From Novosphingobium resinovorum (GTDB lineage Bacteria > Pseudomonadota > Alphaproteobacteria > Sphingomonadales > Sphingomonadaceae): 64,000 nt of DNA. Of this stretch, positions 45,846 through 54,571 are shown piece after piece. The stretch lies in assembly GCF_027922145.1 (NCBI RefSeq), contig NZ_BSFC01000011.1, positions 620,001-684,000 of the forward strand, in the 5' to 3' direction. Position 1 is the stretch's first letter. Each line of letters starts with the position of its first letter. Under the pieces are notes generated by a model. The model worked only from the letters and a program-made list of their open reading frames with translations. It ran no database searches and was not told the origin of the DNA. The translations under genes and the position numbers were made by a program.

Positions 45846-47333
45846 TCAAACCCCGTCGATATGCCGCCTCAGCCCCGCCTCCCACATCGCGATACGCCCC
45901 GAGCGAACCGCCCCGTCCATATCCGGCGCGAACCGCTTCGAAGCGCTGCCCATCGCCACCGCATCCTCCAGCGAAGCATGGAGTCCAACCCCGACCCCCG
46001 CCAGCATCGCCGCGCCCAGAGCGGTCGTCTCGATATCCGCAGGCCGCTCAACCGGCAGCGCGAGCACGTCGGCCAGATCCTGCGCCATCCAGTCGTTGGC
46101 GCTCATCCCGCCGTCGATGCGCAGCGAGGTCCAGGCCGCGCCGTCGGCGGCGAAGGCGGCCTGCAGGTCGTGGCACTGGTGCGCCATCGATTCCATCGCC
46201 GCGCGCACGATATGCGCCCGGCTGGTCCCTTGCGTGAGCCCGGTGACGACGCCCTTGGCATCCGGCTGCCAGTGCGGCGCGCCCAGCCCGGCCAGCGCGG
46301 GCAGGAACAACACCCCGCCATTGTCCGCCACCGCGCGGGCGAGCGTCTCGCTCTCCCCCGCCGTCCGGATCACGCCGAGTTCGTCGCGCAGCCACTTGAT
46401 GAGGCTCCCCGCCACGAAGATCGAGCCTTCCAGCGCATATGTCCGCCGCCCGTCCTGCTGGCACAGCACGGTGCCGAGCAGCCGATGCGAGGAACGCGGC
46501 AAGGTCTCGCCCATGTTGGTGAGGATGAAGGCGCCGGTGCCGAAAGTGGCCTTGGTCTCACCCGCCTTGAGGCAGTGCTGGCCGATCGTCGCCGCTTGCT
46601 GGTCGCCCGCAAGCCCGCTGATCGGGATCGGCGCGCCGAGTAGTTCGGGATCGCAAGTGCCCACCGTCCCCGCCGTATCGACGATCCGGCCCAGCGCACT
46701 GCGCGGCACCCCGAACAGGCCGAGCAGGTCGTCGTCCCAATCCGCGCCGTCCAGCGCCATCAGCTGCGTACGGCTGGCGTTGCTGGCATCGGTGACATGC
46801 AAGCCCCCGGTCAGCTTCCAGACCAGCCAGCTCTCCACCGTGCCCAGCGCCAGCCGCTCGCCCAGTTCGCGCGCCTCGGGCACGTTGTCGAGCACCCAGC
46901 GCATCTTGGTCCCGGAGAAGTACGGATCGACGACGAGGCCCGTCCGCTCCTGCAGCATGGTCTCATGCCCGCCATCCCGCAGCGTGGCGCACATCTCGGC
47001 CGTGCGGCGGTCCTGCCAGACGATGGCGCGGGTGATCGGCTCGCCGGTCTGGCGATCCCAGGCCACCACGGTCTCGCGCTGGTTGGTGATGCCGAGCGCG
47101 GCGATGCGGTCCGCGCCGCCCACCTTGCCGATGACCTCGCGCGCGCAGGCGAGGGTCTTGTCCCACATCTCGGCGGCATCGTGCTCGACGCGGCCGGGGG
47201 CGGGATAATGCTGCGTCAGTTCCTTCTGCGCGACGTGCAGGACCCTGCCGTCCGCGCCGTAGACGATCGCCCGCGTCGAGGTGGTCCCTTCGTCGAGGAC
47301 CAGAATGTGTTCGCCGTTCACGTGCTCACTCAC
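45846..47333 (-). CDS. glpK: Glycerol kinase
   Basis: 495 residues from a GTG (MSEHVNGEHILVLDEGTTSTRAIV). FGGY-family kinase motifs: LDEGTTSTR, GITNQRETVVAWD, the ATP-side TFGTGAFILTNMG and LEGSIFVAGSLIKWLRDELG, and RIDGGMSANDWMAQ. It makes glycerol 3-phosphate. Its start overlaps the glpD stop by 8 nt, so glpD and glpK are coupled. In this locus it can consume the glycerol released from sulfoquinovosyl glycerol; that link is inference. Confidence 0.97.
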   Translation of the reverse strand: MSEHVNGEHILVLDEGTTSTRAIVYGADGRVLHVAQKELTQHYPAPGRVEHDAAEMWDKTLACAREVIGKVGGADRIAALGITNQRETVVAWDRQTGEPITRAIVWQDRRTAEMCATLRDGGHETMLQERTGLVVDPYFSGTKMRWVLDNVPEARELGERLALGTVESWLVWKLTGGLHVTDASNASRTQLMALDGADWDDDLLGLFGVPRSALGRIVDTAGTVGTCDPELLGAPIPISGLAGDQQAATIGQHCLKAGETKATFGTGAFILTNMGETLPRSSHRLLGTVLCQQDGRRTYALEGSIFVAGSLIKWLRDELGVIRTAGESETLARAVADNGGVLFLPALAGLGAPHWQPDAKGVVTGLTQGTSRAHIVRAAMESMAHQCHDLQAAFAADGAAWTSLRIDGGMSANDWMAQDLADVLALPVERPADIETTALGAAMLAGVGVGLHASLEDAVAMGSASKRFAPDMDGAVRSGRIAMWEAGLRRHIDGV

Positions 47334-48786
47334 CCATGTATGTTTGCAGTCGCGCGGCTTGTGCCGCGTCGAGCCTGAGGCCCAGCTTCGTGCGGCGCCA
47401 CAGCACGTCCTCGGCCGTCAGCGCCCACTCGTTGGCCTTGAGGTAATCGACTTCCGCGCCGGTCAGGCCGTGGCCGAAGTCCTCGCCGGGGTCCATCGCC
47501 AGCCAATCGCGCGCCCTGGTGCCATAGGCCTGCGCCACGCGGTCCACCGTCGCCGCATCGAGGCGCGGGTATTCGCGCGCGAGGTCGGCCTTCAGCGCAT
47601 CGATCGCGCCCATCGCGAAATCGCCGCCGGGGAGCGGCGCGGTGGCGGTCCAGTCCTTGCCGGACAGCGCCGGGACCAGCGGCTGCAGCTTCTCCACCGC
47701 ATCCTTGGCGAGATGGCGATAGGTCGTGATCTTGCCGCCGAACACCGAGAGGAACGGCGCGCCGCCCTCCCCGTCCAGATCGAGGTCGAAGTCGTAGCCG
47801 CGCGTCGCCGCCTCGGGCTTGCCGGAACCGTCGTCCACCAGTGGGCGCACGCCGGAATAAGTCCACACCACATCGGCCGGGGTGATCGACTTGGCGAAGT
47901 AGGCGTTGGCCGCCTCGCACAAGTAAGCGATCTCCTCCTCGCTCGCCTTCACCTCGCTCAGCGGGCCGGTGTGGTCGCGGTCGGTGGTGCCGATCAGGGT
48001 GAAGTCGTGCTGGTAGGGGATCGCGAAGAAGATGCGCCCGTCGGGGATCTGGAAGAAGTAGGCGTAAGGATGCTCGAACAGGCGCGGCACGACGATGTGC
48101 GAGCCGCGTACCAGCCGCATCGCGCGCTTGGTGCGCTCACCGGCGCGGCCGACGAGGTCGAGCGCCGATGGCCCGGCCGCGTTCACCACCGCCTTCGCGC
48201 GGAACGTGCCGCCGGACGTGGAGATGGTCCAGACGCCGCCGTCGCGCTCCAGCTTCTCTACGCCGGTGCGGGTCAGGATCGTCGCGCCCCGGTCCGCCGC
48301 GTCGCGGGCATTGAGCACCACCAGTCGCGCATCGTCCACCCAGCCGTCGGAATAGACGAAAGCCTTGCCGAACCCCGGCTTGAGCGGCTTGCCCGCCGGG
48401 TGCCGGTGCAGGTCTATGGACTCGGTCGCGGGCAGCGCCTTGCGGCCGCCGATGTAGTCGTAGAGGAACAGGCCGAGGCGCAGCAGCCAGCGCGGGCGCA
48501 GGCCTTTCACATGCGGCAACACGAAGCGCATCGGGTGGATGATGTGTGGGGCGATCCGCCACAACCGCTCCCGCTCGGTCAGCGCCTCGCGCACGAGGGC
48601 GAACTCGTAGTGCTCCAGATAGCGCAGGCCCCCGTGGATCAGCTTGGTCGAGGCGGACGAGGTGCCGCCGGCCAGGTCGCCCTGCTCCAGCACCAGCACC
48701 TTCGCCCCGCGCCCGGCGGCATCGCGCGCGATGCCGCAGCCGTTCACGCCGCCGCCGATGATCGCGATGTCGTAGATTTCAGTCAT
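47326..48786 (-). CDS. glpD: Glycerol-3-phosphate dehydrogenase (FAD)
   Basis: 486 residues. FAD-binding DIAIIGGGVNGCGIARDAAGRG at the start, LAGGTSSASTKLIHGGLRYLEHYEFALVREAL in pieces (the GlpD signature), and RPLVDDGSG, DLDGEGGAPFLSVFGGKITTYRHLA near the C-terminal cap. It oxidises glycerol 3-phosphate to DHAP at the membrane, feeding electrons to quinone. It begins 8 nt after the yeiH stop, so the order yeiH-glpD-glpK looks like one operon. Confidence 0.97.
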   Translation of the reverse strand: MTEIYDIAIIGGGVNGCGIARDAAGRGAKVLVLEQGDLAGGTSSASTKLIHGGLRYLEHYEFALVREALTERERLWRIAPHIIHPMRFVLPHVKGLRPRWLLRLGLFLYDYIGGRKALPATESIDLHRHPAGKPLKPGFGKAFVYSDGWVDDARLVVLNARDAADRGATILTRTGVEKLERDGGVWTISTSGGTFRAKAVVNAAGPSALDLVGRAGERTKRAMRLVRGSHIVVPRLFEHPYAYFFQIPDGRIFFAIPYQHDFTLIGTTDRDHTGPLSEVKASEEEIAYLCEAANAYFAKSITPADVVWTYSGVRPLVDDGSGKPEAATRGYDFDLDLDGEGGAPFLSVFGGKITTYRHLAKDAVEKLQPLVPALSGKDWTATAPLPGGDFAMGAIDALKADLAREYPRLDAATVDRVAQAYGTRARDWLAMDPGEDFGHGLTGAEVDYLKANEWALTAEDVLWRRTKLGLRLDAAQAARLQTYMGE

Positions 48787-48794
48787 TCACACAC

Positions 48795-49862
48795 TCACAA
48801 GATCATCATGCTGAAGGCCGTGGCGACCACCAGCGAGGCCAAAGTCGCCGCCACCACCGGCATCGCCGCGCGCCAGCCCATCTGCATCACCAGATCGAGG
48901 CGCGAGCGCATCGCGGTGGCGGTCACCGCCAGCAGCAGCAGCGTCTTCGACAGCGTCAGGTTCAGGTGGACCACGAAGGCCGGGATCGTCACCAGCGAAT
49001 TGAGCACCACCACCGCCAGAAACAGGGTAATGAACCAGGGCATCGCAAGTTTCCGGATCCAGTGCCGCTCCCCGGCATCCTCGTCCGTGTACATCAGCGA
49101 GACGACCGCGACGATCGGCGCTAGCAGCGCCACGCGGCTCAGCTTGACGATGGTGGCGTAGCTTCCGGCAATGTCCGAATAGGCATAGCCGCCGCCGATC
49201 GCCTGCGCGACGTCGTGAATCGAGGCGCCGATCAGGAACCCCGCCTGCCGGTCGTCGAGGTGCATCAGCCCTGCGAGCGGCGGATAGAACGACATGGCGA
49301 TCGCGCTCGCCATCGAGATAACCACGAGGGTCAGCGCGAACTGCGCCTGGCTGATCCGCTTCGCCCCCAGCACGCCGAACAGCGCCAGTGCGGCGGAGGC
49401 CCCGCAGATCGCCGTCGCGCCGCCCGCAAGGATGCCGATCGCGGTCGAGGCACCGGTCGCCCGCGCCACCAGCAGCGCGGCGCCCATCGCGGCGGCCATG
49501 ACCATCAGCAGCGCCAGGAACGGCACCGGGCCGAGCGCCACGATCTGCGCCAAGGTCACTTGCGTGCCGAGCACGACGATACCCCAGCGCAGACAGGCCT
49601 TGGAGGCGAAATCGAGCCCCGGATGCGTGCGCTTCTCGCTGGTCACGAAGTTCAAGGCGAGGCCGATCAGCAGGCCCATCAGGATGATCGGCGCGCCGTA
49701 GTGCTCGGAAAGCCAGGCGGCGGCGATGCTGGCGATGCCGCAGATGGCGAGGCCCGGCCAGAGCGTCTTCCATATCTCTATACGGCTCGGCTTCGCGGCG
49801 GGGCCGTCGAGCTGGGCGAGGAACATCTCGCCGTAAAGGTCGCCTGCGTGTTCTGCGCTCAC
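48795..49862 (-). CDS. yeiH: YeiH family putative sulfate/sulfite exporter
   Basis: 355 residues from a GTG with GGGGA upstream. About ten helices; PIILMGLLIGLALNF, GLDFASKACLRWGIVVLGTQVTL, GGATAICGASAALAL and IGASIHDVAQAIGGGYAYSD are the conserved hypothetical 698 / YeiH family, annotated as putative sulfate exporters. It is the first gene of yeiH-glpD-glpK and is divergent from an MFS gene, with a candidate operator between them that recurs at the sulfoquinovosidase promoter. Exporting sulfite from sulfoquinovose desulfonation would fit. Confidence 0.9.
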   Translation of the reverse strand: MSAEHAGDLYGEMFLAQLDGPAAKPSRIEIWKTLWPGLAICGIASIAAAWLSEHYGAPIILMGLLIGLALNFVTSEKRTHPGLDFASKACLRWGIVVLGTQVTLAQIVALGPVPFLALLMVMAAAMGAALLVARATGASTAIGILAGGATAICGASAALALFGVLGAKRISQAQFALTLVVISMASAIAMSFYPPLAGLMHLDDRQAGFLIGASIHDVAQAIGGGYAYSDIAGSYATIVKLSRVALLAPIVAVVSLMYTDEDAGERHWIRKLAMPWFITLFLAVVVLNSLVTIPAFVVHLNLTLSKTLLLLAVTATAMRSRLDLVMQMGWRAAMPVVAATLASLVVATAFSMMIL

Positions 49863-49910
49863 TGGTCCCCGTCCTTTCGCCGCATCTCTCTGTCGAAGAT
49901 GCTTGCCGTA

Positions 49911-49929
49911 TGTCCTACGTTGTCATATC
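49911..49929 (+). promoter_or_regulatory. Candidate LacI-type operator, site 1
   Basis: TGTCCTACGTTGTCATATC in the divergent yeiH/MFS promoter region. It matches site 2 (54509-54527) at 16 of 19 positions, all mismatches falling in the three central bases. TG-C and G-CA ends are symmetric. It is 49 bp from the yeiH start and about 97 bp from the MFS start. Confidence 0.6.
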
Positions 49930-50025
49930 CGTCTTTATGACCACCCACGCAGCGGAGCAAGAGCTTTGCGCGAGGGGGCAGGAAGAATTGCCGCCGACGA
50001 AGCGGCGGGATAGGGGAGAGCGAGA

Positions 50026-51297
50026 ATGACCATTCACCAACAGACGGCCGTGCCCGAGCACGCCCCTCCCCCGGCGCCCGACTCCGGCCGCGCCGCCATC
50101 CGCGCGCAGAACATACTGATCGCGCTGATCTTTTTCGCGACGGCGCTGAACTACGTCGACCGGCAGGTGCTGGCGCTGCTCAAGCCGATGCTGGAAGCGG
50201 AGTTCCACTGGGACGACCAGCAGTTCGCGCATCTCGGCTCAATCTTCCAGCTGGCGGCGGCGGCTTCGCTGCTCGGCGTGGGCTGGTTCGTCGATCGTTT
50301 CGGCGTGCGCTTCGCCTACGGTTTCGCCGTGGCCTTGTGGAGCCTTGCGGGGATGGCCCATGCGCTGGCCGCCAGCGTGCAGCAATTCGTGATCGCCCGT
50401 GCCGTGCTGGCGACCGCAGAATCGGTCAACACCCCCGCCGCGATGAAGACCGCCGCGATCTACCTGCCCGCCGCGCGCCGCTCGGTCGGCATCGGCATCA
50501 TCAACACCGCGCCCAACATCGGCGCGATCCTCACCCCGCTCATCATCCCGCCTTTCGCGATGGCGTTCGGATGGAAGGCCGCGTTCCTCGTCACCGGCGG
50601 GCTGGGCCTTGTGTGGCTGGCCTTGTGGAAGCTCAACACCGCGAAGCTGACGCCCATCGCCGGACAGGCCGCGACGACACGCGGCAAGGTCGAATGGGGC
50701 GCGATCCTGTCCGACCGTCGCAGCTGGACGGTGATCGGGGCCAAGGCCTTCACCGATCTCGTCTGGTGGTTCGTCCTGTTCTGGACGCCCGATTTCTTCG
50801 CGCGCCAGTTCAATCTCAGCCAAGGCGAGCTGGGCTGGCCGATCGCGGTGATCTTCATCCTCGCGGCGCTGGGCGCGGTATCCTCGGGCGCGCTTTACCC
50901 GGCACTGCTGCTGCGCGGGGTTTCGATGAACCTCGCGCGCAAGGGCTCGATGCTGGCTTATGCCCTCGTCGTGCTGGTGATGCCGCTGGCGCTGCTGGCG
51001 AGCAATCCGTGGGTGGCGGCGGTGTGCATCGGGCTGGGCCTGTTCGCGCATCAGGGCTTCTCCACCAACATCTTCGGCATGGCGACCGAGATCATCCCGG
51101 CACGCCGCATGGCCACGGTGATCGCGCTGGGCGCGGTGGCGGGAAACCTCACCGGGACCGGGATCATCGAGTTCGCGGGCTGGTCGCTGAAGTCGGGCCT
51201 CGGCTACGGCCCGCTGTTCGTGGTGTGCGGCGCGGCCTATCTGGTGGCGACGGCGTTCATCCACCTCATGCAGCCGAAGCTGGCGGCGGCGGATTGA
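50026..51297 (+). CDS. MFS transporter, hexuronate/anion-cation symporter type
   Basis: 423 residues, twelve helices. IALIFFATALNYVDRQVLALLKPMLEAEFHWDDQQFAHLGSIFQL in pieces and AESVNTPAAMKTAAIYLPAARRSVGIGIINTAPNIGAILTPLIIPPFA in pieces are typical of the ExuT/ACS branch that carries organic anions such as hexuronates. In this locus an anionic sugar such as sulfoquinovose or its glycoside is the natural candidate (inference). GGGGAGAG precedes the ATG. Divergent from yeiH. Confidence 0.92.
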   Translation: MTIHQQTAVPEHAPPPAPDSGRAAIRAQNILIALIFFATALNYVDRQVLALLKPMLEAEFHWDDQQFAHLGSIFQLAAAASLLGVGWFVDRFGVRFAYGFAVALWSLAGMAHALAASVQQFVIARAVLATAESVNTPAAMKTAAIYLPAARRSVGIGIINTAPNIGAILTPLIIPPFAMAFGWKAAFLVTGGLGLVWLALWKLNTAKLTPIAGQAATTRGKVEWGAILSDRRSWTVIGAKAFTDLVWWFVLFWTPDFFARQFNLSQGELGWPIAVIFILAALGAVSSGALYPALLLRGVSMNLARKGSMLAYALVVLVMPLALLASNPWVAAVCIGLGLFAHQGFSTNIFGMATEIIPARRMATVIALGAVAGNLTGTGIIEFAGWSLKSGLGYGPLFVVCGAAYLVATAFIHLMQPKLAAAD

Positions 51298-51300
51298 GGT

Positions 51301-51419
51301 CATCCCGGCGAAGGCCGGGATCGCTGGCAGTGCTTGAGGCGATGGCTGGCGTCGGGGCACTTTTGACGAGGGTCGGTCGTAATAGACCAGCGGTCCCAGC
51401 CTGCGCTGGGATGACGGGC
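51301..51419. repeat. Inverted repeat, family E
   Basis: Arms GTCATCCCGGCGAAGGCCGG and CCAGCCTGCGCTGGGATGAC share outer ends (GTCATCCC/GGGATGAC, GCTGG/CCAGC) but have diverged inside. Only copy in the window; related in plan to families B and F. Confidence 0.75.
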
Positions 51420-51433
51420 GCTTGCCATCGGCC

Positions 51434-51463
51434 TTGACATTTATAACCACATGGGTTATGTGG
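51434..51463 (+). promoter_or_regulatory. Consensus-like promoter with overlapping palindromes
   Basis: TTGACA (51434-51439), 17 bp, then TATGTG (51457-51462). Two palindromes overlap the spacer and -10: ATAACC-N5-GGTTAT (51443-51459) and CCACAT-N5-ATGTGG (51447-51463), so a dimeric regulator could block it. No protein gene follows on this strand before the receptor terminator, so the transcript would be non-coding. Confidence 0.5.
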
Positions 51464-51899
51464 CCCAGCATCCGCAGCAGTGCAGATCACATCGCTTCGG
51501 TGTATCGGGTCGGCGTCGTGGGCCGGGGTGCGGTTTCAAGCCGTAGCTACGCAAACCACGCGCCCATCGAAGACCCGGACTGTCCTCTCGGCTCTGGAAA
51601 CGTCCTTCGAACCGTTCTGCCTTCGGACAGACAACGCGAAGGCTATCCCGGATGACCCATGACCGCCAACGACGCGAACCCTAACGTCGGTCATACGGGA
51701 CGGCTCCGATGGAATACCCAGGTCGAGCCGGGCTGACCACCGCTACCCGGCCGCTCGCCCGAGCAGGTGGAAAACAAAACCCCGCGTCCCGGTGAGGACG
51801 CTCCCGACGCCGACCCGATGTTCTCGGACTTGCGTTGATTTCCCCGGCGTAACGGCCCGCACTCGCCAGCGGGTATTGTCGTATCTGCAAACCCCAAGT

Positions 51900-51977
51900 T
51901 CGTCATTGCGAGCGCAGCGAAGCAATCCAGGGCAGTCTCAAGCCGCCTGGATTGCTTCGCTGCGCTCGCAATGACGA
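51900..51977. repeat. Inverted repeat, family D, copy 3
   Basis: Arms CGTCATTGCGAGCGCAGCGA and complement, short spacer. Confidence 0.92.
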
Positions 51978-52026
51978 ACGGTTGGGGGCTCGGTTCCTCC
52001 TCAAGCTTGTCTCGCGAAGGGCAAAC

Positions 52027-52066
52027 AAAAACCCCCGGCGGGGAGGAGATCCGCCGGGGGTTCTTT
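52027..52066 (-). terminator. Rho-independent terminator of the TonB receptor gene
   Basis: ACCCCCGGCGG (52031-52041) and CCGCCGGGGGT (52051-52061) form a perfect 11-bp stem; on the minus strand it is followed by TTTTTGTTT. It lies about 40 bases past the receptor stop and could also stop transcripts coming from the left. Confidence 0.9.
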
Positions 52067-52102
52067 GTGCGAGCATTCAGCGAAGGACGTTTGCGCCCGT
52101 CC

Positions 52103-54418
52103 TCAGTTGAACTTCGCCCGCAAGTTCAGGCCTGCATAGCGATCCGCGTCGCGCGGGATCATCAGGCGCTGGCCGTTCGTGGTGTTGAGCAGCACGTAGC
52201 TGTCGTCGAGGATGTTCCTCACCATGAAGGTCAGGCGATACTTGTCCTCGGCGTCCGACACGCCGATGCTGGCGTTCCAGATGCCGTATGGGTCGATCGG
52301 CCCGCTCTCGCCGAGGTCCGAGAACTGCTTCGAGACATGGTGCCAGTCGCTCGACAGGTACAGCTTCACCGGGCCGACGGGGACGTCGTAGTCCGCGCCG
52401 ATGGTGTAGCTGAACTTGGGCGCCAGCGGCAGGCGGGTGCCGTCACGCGCGTCGGGCGCATTGGTCAGCGGGTTCGGGTTGAACTTGCGCACCTTGGCAT
52501 CCGCATAGGCGGCGCTGGCGCGGAATGTCAGACCCTCGGTCGGGGCGACGGTGAGGTCGGCCTCGAAGCCCTTCGAGCGCACCGAACCGGCGTTGGTCAG
52601 GCTGGTGGTCGTCGCGCCGTTGATGAGCACGAAGTTGTTCGCCTGGAAGCCCTTATAGTCGACCAGGAACGCGGCCGCATTCAACTGCACTATGCGGTCG
52701 AACCACTGGCTCTTGAAGCCGACCTCGAAGCTGTTCGACTTCTCGGGATCGATGGGTTCGGCGTTGTTGGGCGCGGTGTGGTTGAAGAAGACGTTGAACG
52801 CCGGTCCCTTGTAGCCGCGCGTATAGCTGCCGTAGACCATCACGTCGTCCATGACGTCGTACTGCAGCACCGCCTTGCCGGAGAAGTTGTTGGCGCTGGT
52901 TTCCCCACGCGACGTGTCCGTGCCGTTACCGCCGGTGGCGAAGGTGCCGCCCGCGCCGTAGGGCAGCAGGCCCGAAGCCGCCATCGGCAGGCCGGTGGCA
53001 GCATCGATCGCAGCGCCGCGCACGTGGGTGAAGCTCACGCTGTCATGCGTGTAGCGGCCGCCCAGCGTCAGGCGCAGTTCCGGCAGGAAGGCGTAAGTCG
53101 CCTGACCGAACAGCGCCCAGTTGCGGAACGAGACGTCGCTGCGCGAGGTCGCCGAGACATAGTGCGTGTTGACGGTGTCCGACAGGTTGCATGGCCGCGC
53201 GCCCGTCGCCGCATCGATCGGCGAGGTCGAGGTGGTGCAGGTCACGTCGCTGCGGGTGAAGTCCTGCGTGTTCTTGGAATACCACATGAAGCCGCCGACC
53301 TGATAGGTCAGCGCCTGGTTCTGCGGCGAGGCAAGGCGGACCTCGGCGGAGATCTGGTCGGTCTCGACGGTACCGCGGTCATGGAGCTGCGGCGTGCCGA
53401 CGATCGCGCGGGGCAAGAAGTCGCCGTCGCGGATTTCGGTGTTCTTCCAGTTGCGATAGCCGGTGACGATCGAAAGCGTGTGATCGGCGAAGGTATCGAT
53501 GTCCGCGCTCATCGTCAGGCTGTACTGGCGGTCGAGCGAGCGGGTGATGAGGTTCTGGTTGACGTCGCGGGTGTCTTCACCCTGCGGGACGATGCCCAGT
53601 TCGTTGTCGATCACGGTGCCGCGCGACACGCCGGTCACTTCGGCGCAGCAATCGTCGTTGGCCTTGAAGTAGTCCGCGATCAGGCGGAAACGGCCGCCCT
53701 CGCCGTCATAGTCGATCAGGCCGCGCGCGCCGTAGTGCTCGTAGCCGTTGACCGTCTTGTCGTAGTAGGTGTTCTTGATGTTGCCGTCGAAGTTTCCGTA
53801 GAAGCCGGTGAGGCGGCCGGTCAGGTTCTCCGAGATCGGGCCGGAAATGGTCATCTTGGCGCGGTATTCGTCGTCGGTGGTGCCCGAAACGTTGGCCTCG
53901 GCTTCGAAGTCCCTGGTGCCGCCCTTCGACACGATGTTGACCAGACCCGCCGAGGCGTTCTTGCCGAACAGCGTGCCCTGCGGCCCGCGCAGCACTTCGA
54001 GGCGATCGAAGTCGACGAGGTCGAGGAACGACTGGCCCGAACGGCTCAGCACGATGCCGTCGACAACGGTGGACACACTGGGTTCGGCCGCGACCGAGAA
54101 GCTGATCGTGCCGACGCCGCGCATGACGATCGCGCTGTTGGCGTTGGTGGTACCCTTGCGGAAGGTGACCGAAGGAACGATCGAGGTGATGTCTTCCAGG
54201 CTCTTGGCGCCGGCGCGGGCCATGGCCTCTCCGGTGACCGCGCTGATGGCGATCGGCACGTCCTGGACGTTCTGACGAACCTTCTGCGCGGTAACGATAA
54301 TCTCGTCGACCTGCGCGCTGGCCGGGGTCGCGGCAACAAGCGCGACGGCCGACGCCGAAAGCGCCAGCGCGGTGCGCGCCAGAATCGCTCCGGGCGTGGT
54401 GATGGCGTGCGAAATCAT
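52103..54418 (-). CDS. TonB-dependent receptor of the sulfoquinovose locus
   Basis: 771 residues. Signal peptide cut near ASAQ (about residue 36), a TonB-box-like VDEIIVTAQKV, plug with FDRLEVLRGPQGTLFGKNASAGLVNIV, then the barrel (GGRYTHDSVSF, VYGSYTRGYKGPAFNVFF, NSFEVGFKSQWFDR). AGGAGGGG is 7-8 nt upstream of the ATG. It is divergent from the sulfoquinovosidase gene across a 153-bp region with operator site 2. By position it is the likely outer-membrane importer for sulfoquinovosyl glycerol or sulfolipid fragments; the sequence alone does not prove the substrate. Confidence 0.93.
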   Translation of the reverse strand: MISHAITTPGAILARTALALSASAVALVAATPASAQVDEIIVTAQKVRQNVQDVPIAISAVTGEAMARAGAKSLEDITSIVPSVTFRKGTTNANSAIVMRGVGTISFSVAAEPSVSTVVDGIVLSRSGQSFLDLVDFDRLEVLRGPQGTLFGKNASAGLVNIVSKGGTRDFEAEANVSGTTDDEYRAKMTISGPISENLTGRLTGFYGNFDGNIKNTYYDKTVNGYEHYGARGLIDYDGEGGRFRLIADYFKANDDCCAEVTGVSRGTVIDNELGIVPQGEDTRDVNQNLITRSLDRQYSLTMSADIDTFADHTLSIVTGYRNWKNTEIRDGDFLPRAIVGTPQLHDRGTVETDQISAEVRLASPQNQALTYQVGGFMWYSKNTQDFTRSDVTCTTSTSPIDAATGARPCNLSDTVNTHYVSATSRSDVSFRNWALFGQATYAFLPELRLTLGGRYTHDSVSFTHVRGAAIDAATGLPMAASGLLPYGAGGTFATGGNGTDTSRGETSANNFSGKAVLQYDVMDDVMVYGSYTRGYKGPAFNVFFNHTAPNNAEPIDPEKSNSFEVGFKSQWFDRIVQLNAAAFLVDYKGFQANNFVLINGATTTSLTNAGSVRSKGFEADLTVAPTEGLTFRASAAYADAKVRKFNPNPLTNAPDARDGTRLPLAPKFSYTIGADYDVPVGPVKLYLSSDWHHVSKQFSDLGESGPIDPYGIWNASIGVSDAEDKYRLTFMVRNILDDSYVLLNTTNGQRLMIPRDADRYAGLNLRAKFN

Positions 54419-54508
54419 ATGGTTCCCCTCCTGCTTATGCGGAGCCTGAGCGTTTGCGCCTCAGGTCGTCCTGTCGATTGCACCCCTCTTGATTGGGTCG
54501 AACATTTC

Positions 54509-54527
54509 TGTCAAGCGTTGTCATATC
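54509..54527 (+). promoter_or_regulatory. Candidate LacI-type operator, site 2
   Basis: TGTCAAGCGTTGTCATATC. The first 15 bases form an imperfect palindrome TGTCAA-GCG-TTGTCA. It lies 90 bp upstream of the TonB receptor and 45 bp upstream of the sulfoquinovosidase start, and matches site 1 near yeiH. Confidence 0.65.
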
Positions 54528-54571
54528 GGGACAGCGCGACGGCGACGAGCGTGCTGCAGAATAACAACAAC

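Larger units (their letters stand above)
51298..52102. other. Long intergenic region between MFS gene and TonB receptor gene
   Basis: About 800 bases. From left to right: a variant hairpin (51301-51419), a promoter-like sequence (51434-51462), about 430 bases without a credible protein but with several small hairpins (for example GCGTCC/GGACGC near 51786-51803 and CCCGC/GCGGG near 51858-51875), a family D palindrome, and the terminator of the TonB receptor gene. It may encode a non-coding RNA or be a decayed gene. Confidence 0.55.

Noticed and set aside
51574..51590. A minus-strand GAGGACAGTCCGGG resembling the start of RNase P RNA (GAGGAAAGTCCGG).
   Set aside because: None of the other conserved RNase P blocks follow on that strand, so the match looks accidental.
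51971..54571. A very long open frame that runs through the region antisense to the TonB receptor into the sulfoquinovosidase gene (1,537 codons in total).
   Set aside because: The upstream part is antisense to a clear TonB receptor, is rich in Arg/His/Val, and has no homology; GH31 similarity starts only near 54572.
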